Below are positions 51,224 through 59,885 of a DNA stretch of 64,000 nt, piece after piece (the stretch's first letter is position 1; each line of letters opens with the position of its first letter). The stretch comes from Flavobacterium sp. 270 (GTDB taxonomy: Bacteria; Bacteroidota; Bacteroidia; Flavobacteriales; Flavobacteriaceae), in assembly GCF_004368785.1 (NCBI RefSeq), contig NZ_SODM01000004.1, positions 112,521 through 176,520 on the forward strand, in the 5' to 3' direction. The position numbers and the translations under genes were made by a program. The notes beneath the pieces are model-generated. The model was not told the origin of the DNA and did no database searches. It was given only the letters and a program-made list of their open reading frames with translations.

Positions 51224-52720
51224 ATGAAAAAGAATGTTTTTCTTTCTTTTGCATTAGCCGCTACTTTATTTGTTAGTGCCCAGCAAAAAAACACTTTATT
51301 AGAAGCATCATTTTGGAAAGCTTCGCCGGATGTAAATACGGTTAAAGCAGAAATAGCCAAAGGAAATGATCCTGCGCAACCCAATCAAAATGCTTTTGAT
51401 CCGGTTGTTTTGGCAATTAATAATGAAGCACCAATTGCGACTATCAAATTTCTTTTGGAACAACCTGGAAATCCAGTTGGGAAAATGACGCATGACAATC
51501 GTATTTATCTGCATTGGGCTGCTTATAAAGGAAATGCAGAATTGGTTGAATATCTTATTGCCAAAGGTTCTGATATTAACTTAGAAGACAGCCACGCAAC
51601 AACGCCAATCACTTTTGCTGCCAGTAATGGAGTAATCAATACCGCATTATACGATGTATTCTTTAAAGCAGGAATTGATCCGAAGAAAAAAAATAAAGAC
51701 GGAGCAAGTTTATTGCTTCTTTCTGCTTCGGCTGATAAGGATTTGAAACTTGCTGATTATTTTGCAACAAAAGGAATGTCTCTAAAAGATGTTGATAATG
51801 ATGGAAATACAGCTTTTAATTATGCTGCCAGATCTGGAAATGTTACTTTATTAAAAAAGCTGGCAGAAAAAGGAATTAAATATAATGACAATGCTATTCT
51901 TATTGCGGCACAAGGAAGCCGTAGAGAAACTGCTCCGCTTGAAGCTTATAAATATTTGATTGATGAATTAAAATTAAAACCAGCTTATACAAATAAATCT
52001 GGCGAAAATGTATTGCATATTTTAGCAGGAAAACCGAACCAAACTGAAATTATCAAATATTTACTTTCTAAAGGTGTTGATGCTAATAAGGTTTCTAAAG
52101 AAGGAACTACACCAATCATGATTGCTGCTGCTGCAAAAGAAACAGCTGTTTTAGAGCAATTACTTCCGACAGTAAAAAATATTAATCTTCAGAATCTTAA
52201 AGGAGAATCGGCTTTGACATTTGCTGTAAAATCAGGAACTCCAGAAGCTGTAACGCTTCTTTTATCTAAAGGTGCAGATATTAATGTAAAAGATAAAGAC
52301 GGGAACAATCTTGGTGTTTATTTAGTACAATCGTATCGTCCGCAAGCTCGTGGTGAAGCCGCTCCGGCACAAGATCCTTTTGAGGCAAAAGCAAAATTAC
52401 TTCAGGATAAAGGTTTAAATCTTGCTGCTCCTCAAAAAGACGGAAATACTTTATATCTGGTTGCTATGCCTAAAAATGATTTAGGTTTATTAAAAAAATT
52501 AGCTTCTTTAAATATTGATGTAAATGCTAAAAACAAAGATGGTTTAACGGCATTGCATAAAGCGGCAATGATTTCTAAAGACGATGCTATCTTAAAATAC
52601 CTTGTTTCTATTGGCGCTAAAAAAGAACTTAAAACAGATTTTGACGAAACGGTTTATGCTCTTGCAAAAGAAAACGAAACGCTGACAAAAAATAATGTCT
52701 CTCTTGAATTTTTAAAATAA
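51224..52720 (+). CDS. Secreted ankyrin-repeat protein
   Basis: A 498-residue protein. The ATG at 51224 opens a signal peptide (MKKNVFLSFALAATLFVSAQ); an in-frame ATG at 51158 adds 22 poor residues. The mature part is about ten ankyrin repeats, recognisable by units such as GNAELVEYLIAKGSDINLEDSH, GTTPIMIAAA and DGLTALHKAAMISKDD. Ankyrin arrays bind partner proteins; periplasmic ones are often linked to redox or toxin-protection genes. A DUF2271 gene follows 112 bp later. Confidence 0.92.
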   Translation: MKKNVFLSFALAATLFVSAQQKNTLLEASFWKASPDVNTVKAEIAKGNDPAQPNQNAFDPVVLAINNEAPIATIKFLLEQPGNPVGKMTHDNRIYLHWAAYKGNAELVEYLIAKGSDINLEDSHATTPITFAASNGVINTALYDVFFKAGIDPKKKNKDGASLLLLSASADKDLKLADYFATKGMSLKDVDNDGNTAFNYAARSGNVTLLKKLAEKGIKYNDNAILIAAQGSRRETAPLEAYKYLIDELKLKPAYTNKSGENVLHILAGKPNQTEIIKYLLSKGVDANKVSKEGTTPIMIAAAAKETAVLEQLLPTVKNINLQNLKGESALTFAVKSGTPEAVTLLLSKGADINVKDKDGNNLGVYLVQSYRPQARGEAAPAQDPFEAKAKLLQDKGLNLAAPQKDGNTLYLVAMPKNDLGLLKKLASLNIDVNAKNKDGLTALHKAAMISKDDAILKYLVSIGAKKELKTDFDETVYALAKENETLTKNNVSLEFLK

Positions 52721-52746
52721 AACAATAATTTAAAATCCGATAGCTT

Positions 52747-52787
52747 AAATTCCAAATTCCAAACCCTATATTTGGAATTTGGAATTT
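52747..52787. terminator. Perfect 17-bp hairpin after the ankyrin gene
   Basis: AAATTCCAAATTCCAAA (52747-52763) pairs perfectly with 52771-52787 around CCCTATA. A TTGGAATTTGGAATTT core also occurs near 45384-45400, so it belongs to a small intergenic repeat family. It may terminate or attenuate transcription before the DUF2271 gene. Confidence 0.6.
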
Positions 52788-52832
52788 GAAAATTGGAACT
52801 TCAAATATCAAATTAAATACAAATAATTTCAA

Positions 52833-53318
52833 ATGAAATCAATATTAAAAATCGCTCTTACAGGCGCACTTATCTGCCTTATTTCTTTTCAGGCTTCTGC
52901 ACAAGCAAGCAAATACAAATGCATGCTTCAAATGTCAAATTATATGGGAGAAGGCGCATATATAGTAGTTTCTTTAGTAAATGCTAAAGGAGAATATGAA
53001 AAAACATTATATGTAATGGGCGACGATAAAAAATGGTATACTTCTCTAAAAGAATGGCATAAATTTCATTCTAAAAAACCTTCTGACGATATCAGCGCAA
53101 AAACCGGAGCTTCGGTAACTGGTGGTGACAGAAGTATTACTACTATCGAAATTGACGATTCTAAAATCAATTCGGGATACAAATTAAGATTTGAAAGCGC
53201 TGTAGAAGATCAAAAATACTATGTAACCGATTTAGAAATTCCACTTACAAACGAAGGATTAGCTGATAAAACCGACGGAAAAGGCTATATTCGTTACGTT
53301 AGATTAAACAAAATATAA
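52833..53318 (+). CDS. DUF2271 protein, probable FMN carrier
   Basis: A 161-residue secreted protein with a signal peptide (cleavage near ASAQ). DUF2271 features are the block MSNYMGEGAYIVVSLVNAKG, YVMGDDKKWYTSLKEWHKF and DISAKTGASVTGG, the last close to the (S/T)GA(S/T) context that ApbE modifies with FMN. It should be a covalent FMN carrier in the periplasm. The following genes encode a PepSY/flavodoxin-reductase and an ApbE with signal peptide, so the three form one redox unit. Confidence 0.85.
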   Translation: MKSILKIALTGALICLISFQASAQASKYKCMLQMSNYMGEGAYIVVSLVNAKGEYEKTLYVMGDDKKWYTSLKEWHKFHSKKPSDDISAKTGASVTGGDRSITTIEIDDSKINSGYKLRFESAVEDQKYYVTDLEIPLTNEGLADKTDGKGYIRYVRLNKI

Positions 53319-53330
53319 TAGGATTACATA

Positions 53331-55526
53331 ATGACTCTTTCTTTTTGGCGTTACTCTCACTTGGCTTTGGCTTTGTTTTCTTCTGTTTTTTTATTGTTAG
53401 CATCGGTTACAGGAACTATTCTGGCTTATGATGCGGTTCAGGAAAAAACGCTTCCGTACAAATCTGCGGATTTTGATACTCTGACTTTAGAAAAAACACT
53501 GCCGGTTCTCAAAAAATCCTATTCGGAAATTACAGAAGTCAGCGTAGATTACAACGGTTTTGTAACGCTGCAGGCAATGGATAAAGATGGCAACGATATT
53601 AATGCGTACATCGATCCTGCAAACGGCAAAAAGCTAGGAACTCCAATTAAGAAAAGTGAATTTATACAATGGGTTACAAGCTTACACCGCTCCCTGTTTC
53701 TTCATGAAACGGGGCGCTTTATTGTTGGTGTAATTTCTTTTTTATTGCTTTTGATTTCGATTTCGGGTTTTGTTTTGGTTTTAAAAAGACAACAGGGAAT
53801 TCGCAATTTCTTTTCGAAAGTCATCAAAGAATATTTTGCCCAATATTATCATGTTGTTTTAGGAAGATTGGCATTAATTCCGATTTTGGTTATTGCACTT
53901 ACCGGAACTTATTTATCGCTGGAAAGATTTAATTTTTTCATGGGTAAAGAAGATAAAAAAGAAAAAAGTGAAAAGTTAGAAGTTCCTGCAACTTCAAAAA
54001 CAGACAAAACTTCTTTCTTTAAAAACACACTTTTATCTGATGTAAAGAAAATTGAATTTCCTTTTACGGATGATCCGGAAGAATATTACATCATTGAATT
54101 AAAAGACCGTGAAGTAGAAGTTAACCAAGTTACGGGCGCTGTAGTTACAGAAAAACTTACACCGGTTCGCGCGCAATTGGCCGCTTTAAGTCTTGATATT
54201 CATGCGGGAAGAATTAATATTTTCTGGGGAATAATAATTGGTATTGCTTCGCTGAATATTTTATTCTTTCTTTATTCTGGTTTTGCAATTACTTTAAAAA
54301 GAAGATCAAGCCGAATTAAAAATAAATTTAAGGCCGAAGAAAGTAAATTTATTCTTTTGGCCGGTTCTGAAAACGGAAGTACATTACGATTTGCCAATGC
54401 AATCGCTAAACAATTAATAGCGCATGGTGAAAAAGTTTTTGTAGCAGAACTGAATAGTTTTAGAGCTTTCGCGAAAGCAGAACATATTATTATTTTTACC
54501 TCAACGCATGGATTAGGCGACGCGCCTTCTAACGGAAATAAGTTTGCCTCGATCCTTAAAAAACATTCTCAAGATCATAAAGTTAATTTTTCAGTAGTTG
54601 GGTTTGGTTCAAGATCTTATCCTGATTTCTGCAAGTTTTCTTTTGATATTGATGCTTTATTAAACAATCAGAATTGGGCAGAACGTTTGTTAGAGGTTCA
54701 GACTGTAAACGATAAATCGGCAGAGGAATTTGTAAATTGGGTAAAATTATGGAGTAACAAAACGGGAATTGCATTATCTCCAACACCTTCGTTGTACAAT
54801 GAAATTCCGAAAGGTTTACAGAAATTAATGGTTTTAGATAAAACCGCTGTTACCGATACAGAGCATACTTTTATACTGACTTTGCACGCAGGCAGCAGAA
54901 CCAAATTTACTTCGGGAGATTTGCTGGCTGTTTATCCTGCAAATGATAATCGCGAACGCCTCTACTCTATTGGTAATCATTCTGGAAACATTCAATTGGT
55001 TGTAAAATTACATCAGCCTGGCTTAGGTTCCGGTTATTTGTACCATCTTGAACCGGTTGATACTATAAAAGCGAGAATCCTAAAAAATCCTGCTTTTCAT
55101 TTTCCTAAGAAAACGCCTAAAGCTGCTTTTATTTCTAACGGAACGGGTATTGCGCCTTTCCTTGGAATGATTGAACAAAATAAGGCAAAAACGGAAATAC
55201 ATTTGTACAGCGGTTTTAGAATGGAGACACCAACACTTTTGGCTTATAAAAAATTTGCCGGAGTAATGATGCAAAAACAACATTTAGAGCATTTTCATGT
55301 AGCTTTATCACGCGAAGCCGAACATATTTATGTAATGGATCTTATTAATCGTGATGCTAAATTTTTTATTGAATTATTGCATGAAGGCGGTGTTATCATG
55401 ATTTGCGGTTCGCTGCAGATGCAAAATGATGTAGAGAAAATTCTGGATGAACTTTGTCTGACTTCTAATTCTAAAAATCTTACTGAATATAAAAACAACG
55501 GGCAAATTTTGACTGATTGTTATTAA
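53331..55526 (+). CDS. PepSY membrane protein fused to flavodoxin/FAD reductase
   Basis: A 731-residue protein. Four membrane helices at about 10-30, 130-155, 178-200 and 300-325 enclose PepSY-type periplasmic loops. A flavodoxin domain (about 338-480, LAGSENGSTLRFANAIA) and a ferredoxin-NADP reductase-like domain (about 495-731) follow, the latter with RLYSIGNH, SNGTGIAPF and MICGSLQMQNDVEKIL. It should draw electrons from cytosolic NAD(P)H through FAD and FMN across the inner membrane to a periplasmic acceptor, probably the FMN-DUF2271 protein encoded 12 bp upstream. Confidence 0.93.
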   Translation: MTLSFWRYSHLALALFSSVFLLLASVTGTILAYDAVQEKTLPYKSADFDTLTLEKTLPVLKKSYSEITEVSVDYNGFVTLQAMDKDGNDINAYIDPANGKKLGTPIKKSEFIQWVTSLHRSLFLHETGRFIVGVISFLLLLISISGFVLVLKRQQGIRNFFSKVIKEYFAQYYHVVLGRLALIPILVIALTGTYLSLERFNFFMGKEDKKEKSEKLEVPATSKTDKTSFFKNTLLSDVKKIEFPFTDDPEEYYIIELKDREVEVNQVTGAVVTEKLTPVRAQLAALSLDIHAGRINIFWGIIIGIASLNILFFLYSGFAITLKRRSSRIKNKFKAEESKFILLAGSENGSTLRFANAIAKQLIAHGEKVFVAELNSFRAFAKAEHIIIFTSTHGLGDAPSNGNKFASILKKHSQDHKVNFSVVGFGSRSYPDFCKFSFDIDALLNNQNWAERLLEVQTVNDKSAEEFVNWVKLWSNKTGIALSPTPSLYNEIPKGLQKLMVLDKTAVTDTEHTFILTLHAGSRTKFTSGDLLAVYPANDNRERLYSIGNHSGNIQLVVKLHQPGLGSGYLYHLEPVDTIKARILKNPAFHFPKKTPKAAFISNGTGIAPFLGMIEQNKAKTEIHLYSGFRMETPTLLAYKKFAGVMMQKQHLEHFHVALSREAEHIYVMDLINRDAKFFIELLHEGGVIMICGSLQMQNDVEKILDELCLTSNSKNLTEYKNNGQILTDCY

Positions 55527-55557
55527 ATTCAAATTATATAATTTAAACGCTGATTAA

Positions 55558-55652
55558 ACGGATTCGCTATCGCGAAGACGCAGAAAAAAACGGATAAAAA
55601 AAATCTGTGTAAATCCGCGTTTTCGCGATAGCGAATCCGTGTCATCTGCGTC
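55558..55652. repeat. Intergenic inverted repeat (REP-like)
   Basis: ACGGATTCGCTATCGCGAA (55558-55576) pairs with 55622-55640, and GACGCAGA (55577-55584) with TCTGCGTC (55645-55652). It sits between the reductase and apbE genes. It looks like a REP or small MITE-type element; it could also modulate apbE expression. Confidence 0.75.
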
Positions 55653-55675
55653 TTTAATAATTTCATGTTATTTAT

Positions 55676-56680
55676 ATGTCAACTCTTCAAAAAACCATTA
55701 TACTATCATTATTGCTGTTTTATGGATTTCCGTCAAGCGGACAGGTTTTACGAAAGAGAACTACGCTTTTAATGGGAAGCCGTTTTGACATTACAATTGT
55801 GGCAAAAGATTCCCTTTCAGCAGAAAAAAATATTGATGAAGTTATTACTGAAATCTCCAGAATTGAAAATCTTATCTCAGACTGGAAATCAGATTCGCAG
55901 GTTTCTGAAGTCAATCAAAATTCGGGAATTCGTCCCGTAAAAGTAGATCGTGAAGTTTTTGAATTAACGAAAAGAGCGATTCATTTATCTGAAATCACCA
56001 ATGGTGGTTTTGATGTGAGTTTTGCTGCAATGGACAGGATTTGGAAATTTGACGGTTCAATGACCGAAATGCCTTCGGCGGAAGCCATAAAAAAATCGGT
56101 GGAGAAAGTTGGTTATCAAAACATAATTTTAGACAGCGTAAATTCTACAGTTTTCCTTAAACTTAAAGGAATGAAAATAGGTTTTGGCGCTTTGGGCGAA
56201 GGATATGCTGCCGACAAATGTCGCAATATGATAATGGCGAAAGGCATTAAAGCTGGAATTATAAACGGTTCTGGCGACATGAGTACTTGGGGAAAACAAC
56301 CTAACGGAAAACCGTGGAAAATTGGAATCACAAATCCGTTTAATCCCGATAAACTTTTGGCTGTTGTTCCGCTACAACAAGAAGCAGTTACGACTTCTGG
56401 AAGCTATGAAAAGTTTGTTGTTTTTGATGGTAAACGATATTCGCATATTATAAATCCCAAAACCGGATATCCGGCAACGGGTTTATGCAGTGTTACGGTT
56501 TTTGGGCCAAATGCTGAAGCTGCAAATAGTTTGAGTACTTCTATGATGGTTTTAGGACAAACTGAAGGTTTATTGCTTCTTAAAAAATTTCCTGATTATA
56601 GTTGTGTGATGATTACTGATAATGGGAAAGTGATTAAATCTGATAACTTTCGTATTAAAAAATTTAAGGCTAAGTTTTAG
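55676..56680 (+). CDS. apbE: FAD:protein FMN transferase (ApbE), exported
   Basis: A 334-residue ApbE with a signal peptide (about 1-22, FYGFPSSGQ). Domain marks are LLMGSRFDITIVAK, GFGALGEGYAADK, NGSGDMSTWG, TTSGSYEKFV and HIINPKTGYP. It transfers FMN to the DUF2271 protein in the periplasm. It is third in the unit after the reductase, separated by a REP-like repeat. Compared with the ApbE at 21366 it shares most motifs but carries the export signal the other lacks. Confidence 0.94.
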   Translation: MSTLQKTIILSLLLFYGFPSSGQVLRKRTTLLMGSRFDITIVAKDSLSAEKNIDEVITEISRIENLISDWKSDSQVSEVNQNSGIRPVKVDREVFELTKRAIHLSEITNGGFDVSFAAMDRIWKFDGSMTEMPSAEAIKKSVEKVGYQNIILDSVNSTVFLKLKGMKIGFGALGEGYAADKCRNMIMAKGIKAGIINGSGDMSTWGKQPNGKPWKIGITNPFNPDKLLAVVPLQQEAVTTSGSYEKFVVFDGKRYSHIINPKTGYPATGLCSVTVFGPNAEAANSLSTSMMVLGQTEGLLLLKKFPDYSCVMITDNGKVIKSDNFRIKKFKAKF

Positions 56681-56718
56681 TTTTAAACCATATAAGTTAT
56701 ATAATCATTTAAAGTTAT

Positions 56719-56810
56719 TTAACCGCAAAGAGCGCAAGGTTTACACAAAGTTCACAAAGTATAGCCTTGCGAACTTTGCGGTTTTTCTTTTGTGCGCTTT
56801 GTGGTTAAAT
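56719..56810. repeat. REP-like repeat, copy 1
   Basis: It starts TTAACCGCAAAGAGCGCAAGG and ends with a complementary GCGCTTTGTGGTTAAA, with an inner TTGCGAACTTTGCGG arm. A second copy in the same orientation lies at 57321-57414; the two flank the NUDIX gene. Confidence 0.8.
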
Positions 56811-56862
56811 CTAGATATAGTAATATGCAATTACGTTTAAACTTACATTAAAAGTAAAATCT

Positions 56863-56870
56863 TATATTTG
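56863..56870 (+). promoter_or_regulatory. -7 box TATATTTG of the NUDIX gene
   Basis: TATATTTG matches the Bacteroidota -7 consensus and lies 50 bp upstream of the ATG at 56921. No clear -33 TTG is seen. Confidence 0.45.
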
Positions 56871-56920
56871 ATAATTGCATTATACCCAATCAATTAGGTT
56901 TCTAATTTAAATTTTAAAAT

Positions 56921-57319
56921 ATGGCTAATATCGATAAAGTTGCCTTGATTCATATCAAAGACTTTAAGGTCTTAAGTACAATCTCAAAAAATAAAAACGC
57001 TTTTTATTTCCCAGGGGGAAAAAGAGAGAACAACGAATCTGATATCGATTGTCTAAAAAGGGAGATTGAAGAAGAACTTACCGTTACATTAAAAGATGAA
57101 ACTATAAAATTTTTCGGTTCTTTTGAAGCTCCAGCACATAGGCATCCGGAAGGTGTAAATGTAATTATGAAATGTTACTTTGCTGATTATACAGGCGAAT
57201 TGAAAGCCAGTAACGAAATAGAAAGTTTTGACTGGCTGGAATTTAAAGACAAAATGAAAACCTCTTTGGTTGATCAATTAATATTGGATGATTTATTTGA
57301 AAAGAAATTAATAAAATGA
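56921..57319 (+). CDS. NUDIX hydrolase
   Basis: A 132-residue single-domain NUDIX protein. The NUDIX box is intact (GKRENNESD, then KREIEEEL, fitting Gx5Ex7REUxEE); the metal-binding glutamates are present. The loops FPGG before and FEAPAHRHPEG after are family-typical. It hydrolyses a nucleoside-diphosphate-linked substrate, which cannot be identified. It is flanked by two REP-like repeats. Confidence 0.9.
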   Translation: MANIDKVALIHIKDFKVLSTISKNKNAFYFPGGKRENNESDIDCLKREIEEELTVTLKDETIKFFGSFEAPAHRHPEGVNVIMKCYFADYTGELKASNEIESFDWLEFKDKMKTSLVDQLILDDLFEKKLIK

Positions 57320-57320
57320 T

Positions 57321-57414
57321 TTAACCGCAAAGAGCGCAAGGTTTTACCCAAAGCTCGCAAAGTTATTACCCTTGCGAACTTTGCGTTTTTTGCTTTGCGC
57401 TCTTTGCAGTTAAA
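57321..57414. repeat. REP-like repeat, copy 2
   Basis: TTAACCGCAAAGAGCGCAAGG at the left and CTTTGCGCTCTTTGCAGTTA at the right form nearly complementary ends; the inner CTTGCGAACTTTGCG matches copy 1. Between convergent genes it could serve as a terminator. Confidence 0.8.
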
Positions 57415-57465
57415 ATCAACAAGTTCAAAAAAACTTCAAATGAACTTATATGGTTGAAGTTTCAT

Positions 57466-58341
57466 TTAGAATTTCAAAGCAAATTCTTTTGCAAAATCTT
57501 CTAGCTTAATTTTTCCATCAACAGAAGCATTTGTTTCCAGAAAGTCTGCTGCAATTTTTCCGTTGCGGAGACCTGTTCCCATTTCGGCATATAGACCTGC
57601 AATTTCTTCAGGAATTCCGGCTTGCTTCATTCCGTCAAGAGATTGTTCGTCGGTAAATTCAATCCACGGTAATTCTGGTTTATCGATTGCAGTTCCAAGA
57701 GTTTTTGCAATTTCGCCTGGCGTGCGCACATCGCTTACAATATAACGAACGTTGATTCCTGAAGTTGATTTTTGAAGTTCCTCAGCCACAGCGATAGCAA
57801 TATCTTCTGGATGCACTAACGGAATTTTTGATGTAGCAGCAAAATTACCGCCCATAATTCCTGCGCCTTTTATCATCGGGATATCATTAAAAAAGTTGAT
57901 GTAAAAATATCCTGCGCGCAAGAAAGTTACTGATGTGTTTAGTTTTTCATACAATTTCTCGATATGATATAAACCTGCAATTGGTCCGTTTCCTGTTGGT
58001 AAATCAGCACCAATACTGCTTAACATTACCACACGTTTTACATTTGATTTTTCTATCGCTTCCGCGAAAGCTTTTCCGGCTGCTGCTGTATTTTCGATTA
58101 CATTAGAACCTCCCATATTTGGTGGTGTCATGGCAAACAACGCATCTGCTCCTGCAAAAGTCTTTGTTAAAAATGAAGCATCGCTTATAGAACCAATTGC
58201 TGCTTTTGCACCCAAAGTTTCTATTGCTGCTTTTCTGTCGGCATTGCTGCTTATTACAGTTACATTGTGGCCTTCATTAACTAATTTTTCTGTTAATGAC
58301 TTTCCGATATTTCCTAAAGAACCTGAAATTATAATTTTCAT
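57466..58341 (-). CDS. NmrA-like NAD(P)-binding protein
   Basis: A 291-residue atypical short-chain dehydrogenase. The start at 58341 (MKIIISGSLGNIGKSLTEKL) opens directly with the dinucleotide-binding glycine motif; a Met at 58470 adds 43 residues of poor quality that overlap the divergent gene. The family (NmrA/QOR2-like) binds NAD(P) and acts as redox sensor or quinone reductase. It is divergent from an HxlR regulator, which probably controls it, a common arrangement. Confidence 0.9.
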   Translation of the reverse strand: MKIIISGSLGNIGKSLTEKLVNEGHNVTVISSNADRKAAIETLGAKAAIGSISDASFLTKTFAGADALFAMTPPNMGGSNVIENTAAAGKAFAEAIEKSNVKRVVMLSSIGADLPTGNGPIAGLYHIEKLYEKLNTSVTFLRAGYFYINFFNDIPMIKGAGIMGGNFAATSKIPLVHPEDIAIAVAEELQKSTSGINVRYIVSDVRTPGEIAKTLGTAIDKPELPWIEFTDEQSLDGMKQAGIPEEIAGLYAEMGTGLRNGKIAADFLETNASVDGKIKLEDFAKEFALKF

Positions 58342-58425
58342 CTTAAAATGTTTTTTTATTAATAAGGACAAAGGTATATTTGTACTTACTTTTATACAAG
58401 TACTTACCCTAAAGTATGTATCATT

Positions 58426-58791
58426 ATGACAGCAATTAAAGAATCTTCGACTATTCAGGAAAACAAGCAATATGCTTTAGAAACTTGTCCGGTAACTTTT
58501 GTTATGGAAAAAATTGGCGGTTATTGGAAACCGATTATTCTCTATCATCTTTCGAATACTACACTGCGTTACAGCGAATTGAAAAGAACAATTCCTACTA
58601 TAACCGAAAAAATGCTTATTCAGCATTTAAAACAATTAGAAGCCGATGGTTTGGTTATTCGCGAAGCAAAACCTGTTGTACCTCCGTTTGTAACCTACAA
58701 ATTGAGTAATGCAGGAATTGGGTTATTGCCTATAATTGATGCTATGGCTGCGTGGGCTTTTAAAGTAAAAGACGGCATCTATAATATATAA
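58426..58791 (+). CDS. HxlR-type winged-helix regulator
   Basis: A 121-residue MarR-like repressor of HxlR type. The N-terminal Cys in LETCPVTFVMEKIGGYWKP is the usual redox-sensing position, followed by LRYSELKRTIPTITEKMLIQHLKQLEADGLV (winged helix) and the wing VPPFVTYKLSN. HxlR regulators sense aldehydes, disulfide or electrophile stress. The 84-bp gap to the divergent NmrA-like gene probably holds the shared operator. Confidence 0.93.
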   Translation: MTAIKESSTIQENKQYALETCPVTFVMEKIGGYWKPIILYHLSNTTLRYSELKRTIPTITEKMLIQHLKQLEADGLVIREAKPVVPPFVTYKLSNAGIGLLPIIDAMAAWAFKVKDGIYNI

Positions 58792-58808
58792 TAGACACCG
58801 TCTTTTTT
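58767..58808 (+). terminator. Terminator of the HxlR gene
   Basis: AAAAGACGG (58767-58775) pairs with CCGTCTTTT (58798-58806), followed by T residues; the stop codon lies in the 22-nt loop. Confidence 0.65.
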
Positions 58809-58897
58809 AAAACAAATAACTAATTCAACTATTTAAAATCGAAAATCATGCTCCTGATTTTCAATATCATCATCAATTATTATATAAAAATTTATTA

Positions 58898-59878
58898 TTA
58901 ATCCTGTTTAATAAAATGCAAACCCTTTTCGTAATTGGCTATTGAAATCAAAGCATTATAAATATATTGGGAAACCAAAGCGCCTCCTTCAGAATTGATT
59001 AAATCGATATCATCTTCTGGCGTATGATATTGCGGATGTCCGCCGGTGTGAAATCCAACTGCCGAAATCGAATCTTTGTAAAAAGTAACATGATCTGATC
59101 CGCCAACATCGCCTGCAAAAACTTGCGGATTTAGTCCGCTGTTTTCTCCTAGTTTTTTCATTAGTTCAACTCCGTCTGGAAAAGTCCCTGCACCACCCAT
59201 ATAAATATGTTTTTCTGCATTTAATCTTCCAACCATATCCATATTGAGCATTACTTTTACGGCTTCTTTTTTTACAGGAAGATGGCTCACGAAATATTTT
59301 GAACCCATTAATCCTTCTTCTTCTCCGCTAAACGAAATAAAAATGATACTTCTTTTGGGTTTGTTTTTAGACTTAGAAAGTTCCTGCAGAATACACAACA
59401 AAGCCGAAACTCCAGAAGCATTGTCGTCTGCACCGTTATGAATGGCAATGGTATCTTTCTTTTTGCTTCCAGAACCTGTTCCACCCCAGCCCCAATGATC
59501 ATAATGTGCGCCAATAACAATGTATTCGTTTTTGAGATTTGGGTCTGATCCTTCGAGATATCCAACAACATTTTGGGTTGAAACACTGTCTGATTTCATT
59601 TTATTAATGCCTTCTTTTACAAAGACTTTAAAAGGCTGATAATACGAATCTCCAAATTTCTTCAAATCATATTGCTTGAAATATTTTAAAATATACTTTG
59701 CCGCATCATTGTTGCCTTTTGTGCCGATAAAACGTCCTTCTAATTTATCTGAAGACAAATATTTGTCATGTTTATAAAAGGTTTCTCCCATAGCATATTT
59801 TTGTGCATTTAGGTTAATGCCACAAAACAATGCGCAGATAAAAATCAGTTTATATTTTAACGCTTTAAAATAATTCAT
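58898..59878 (-). CDS. Secreted M28-family metallopeptidase
   Basis: A 326-residue protein with signal peptide (about 1-25, INLNAQ) and an M28 domain. The five zinc ligands are in place: His in AHYDHWG, Asp in GADDNASG, Glu pair in SGEEEG, Asp in NMDMVGR and His in YHTPEDD. It is probably an aminopeptidase in the periplasm or at the cell surface. It starts 7 bp after the sialidase-like gene ends and is likely co-transcribed with it. Confidence 0.93.
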   Translation of the reverse strand: MNYFKALKYKLIFICALFCGINLNAQKYAMGETFYKHDKYLSSDKLEGRFIGTKGNNDAAKYILKYFKQYDLKKFGDSYYQPFKVFVKEGINKMKSDSVSTQNVVGYLEGSDPNLKNEYIVIGAHYDHWGWGGTGSGSKKKDTIAIHNGADDNASGVSALLCILQELSKSKNKPKRSIIFISFSGEEEGLMGSKYFVSHLPVKKEAVKVMLNMDMVGRLNAEKHIYMGGAGTFPDGVELMKKLGENSGLNPQVFAGDVGGSDHVTFYKDSISAVGFHTGGHPQYHTPEDDIDLINSEGGALVSQYIYNALISIANYEKGLHFIKQD

Positions 59879-59885
59879 AACTAAC

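Noticed and set aside
58342..58470. Earlier start of the NmrA-like protein
   Set aside because: It would cover the divergent promoter region and overlap the HxlR gene, and the glycine motif already begins right after the later Met.
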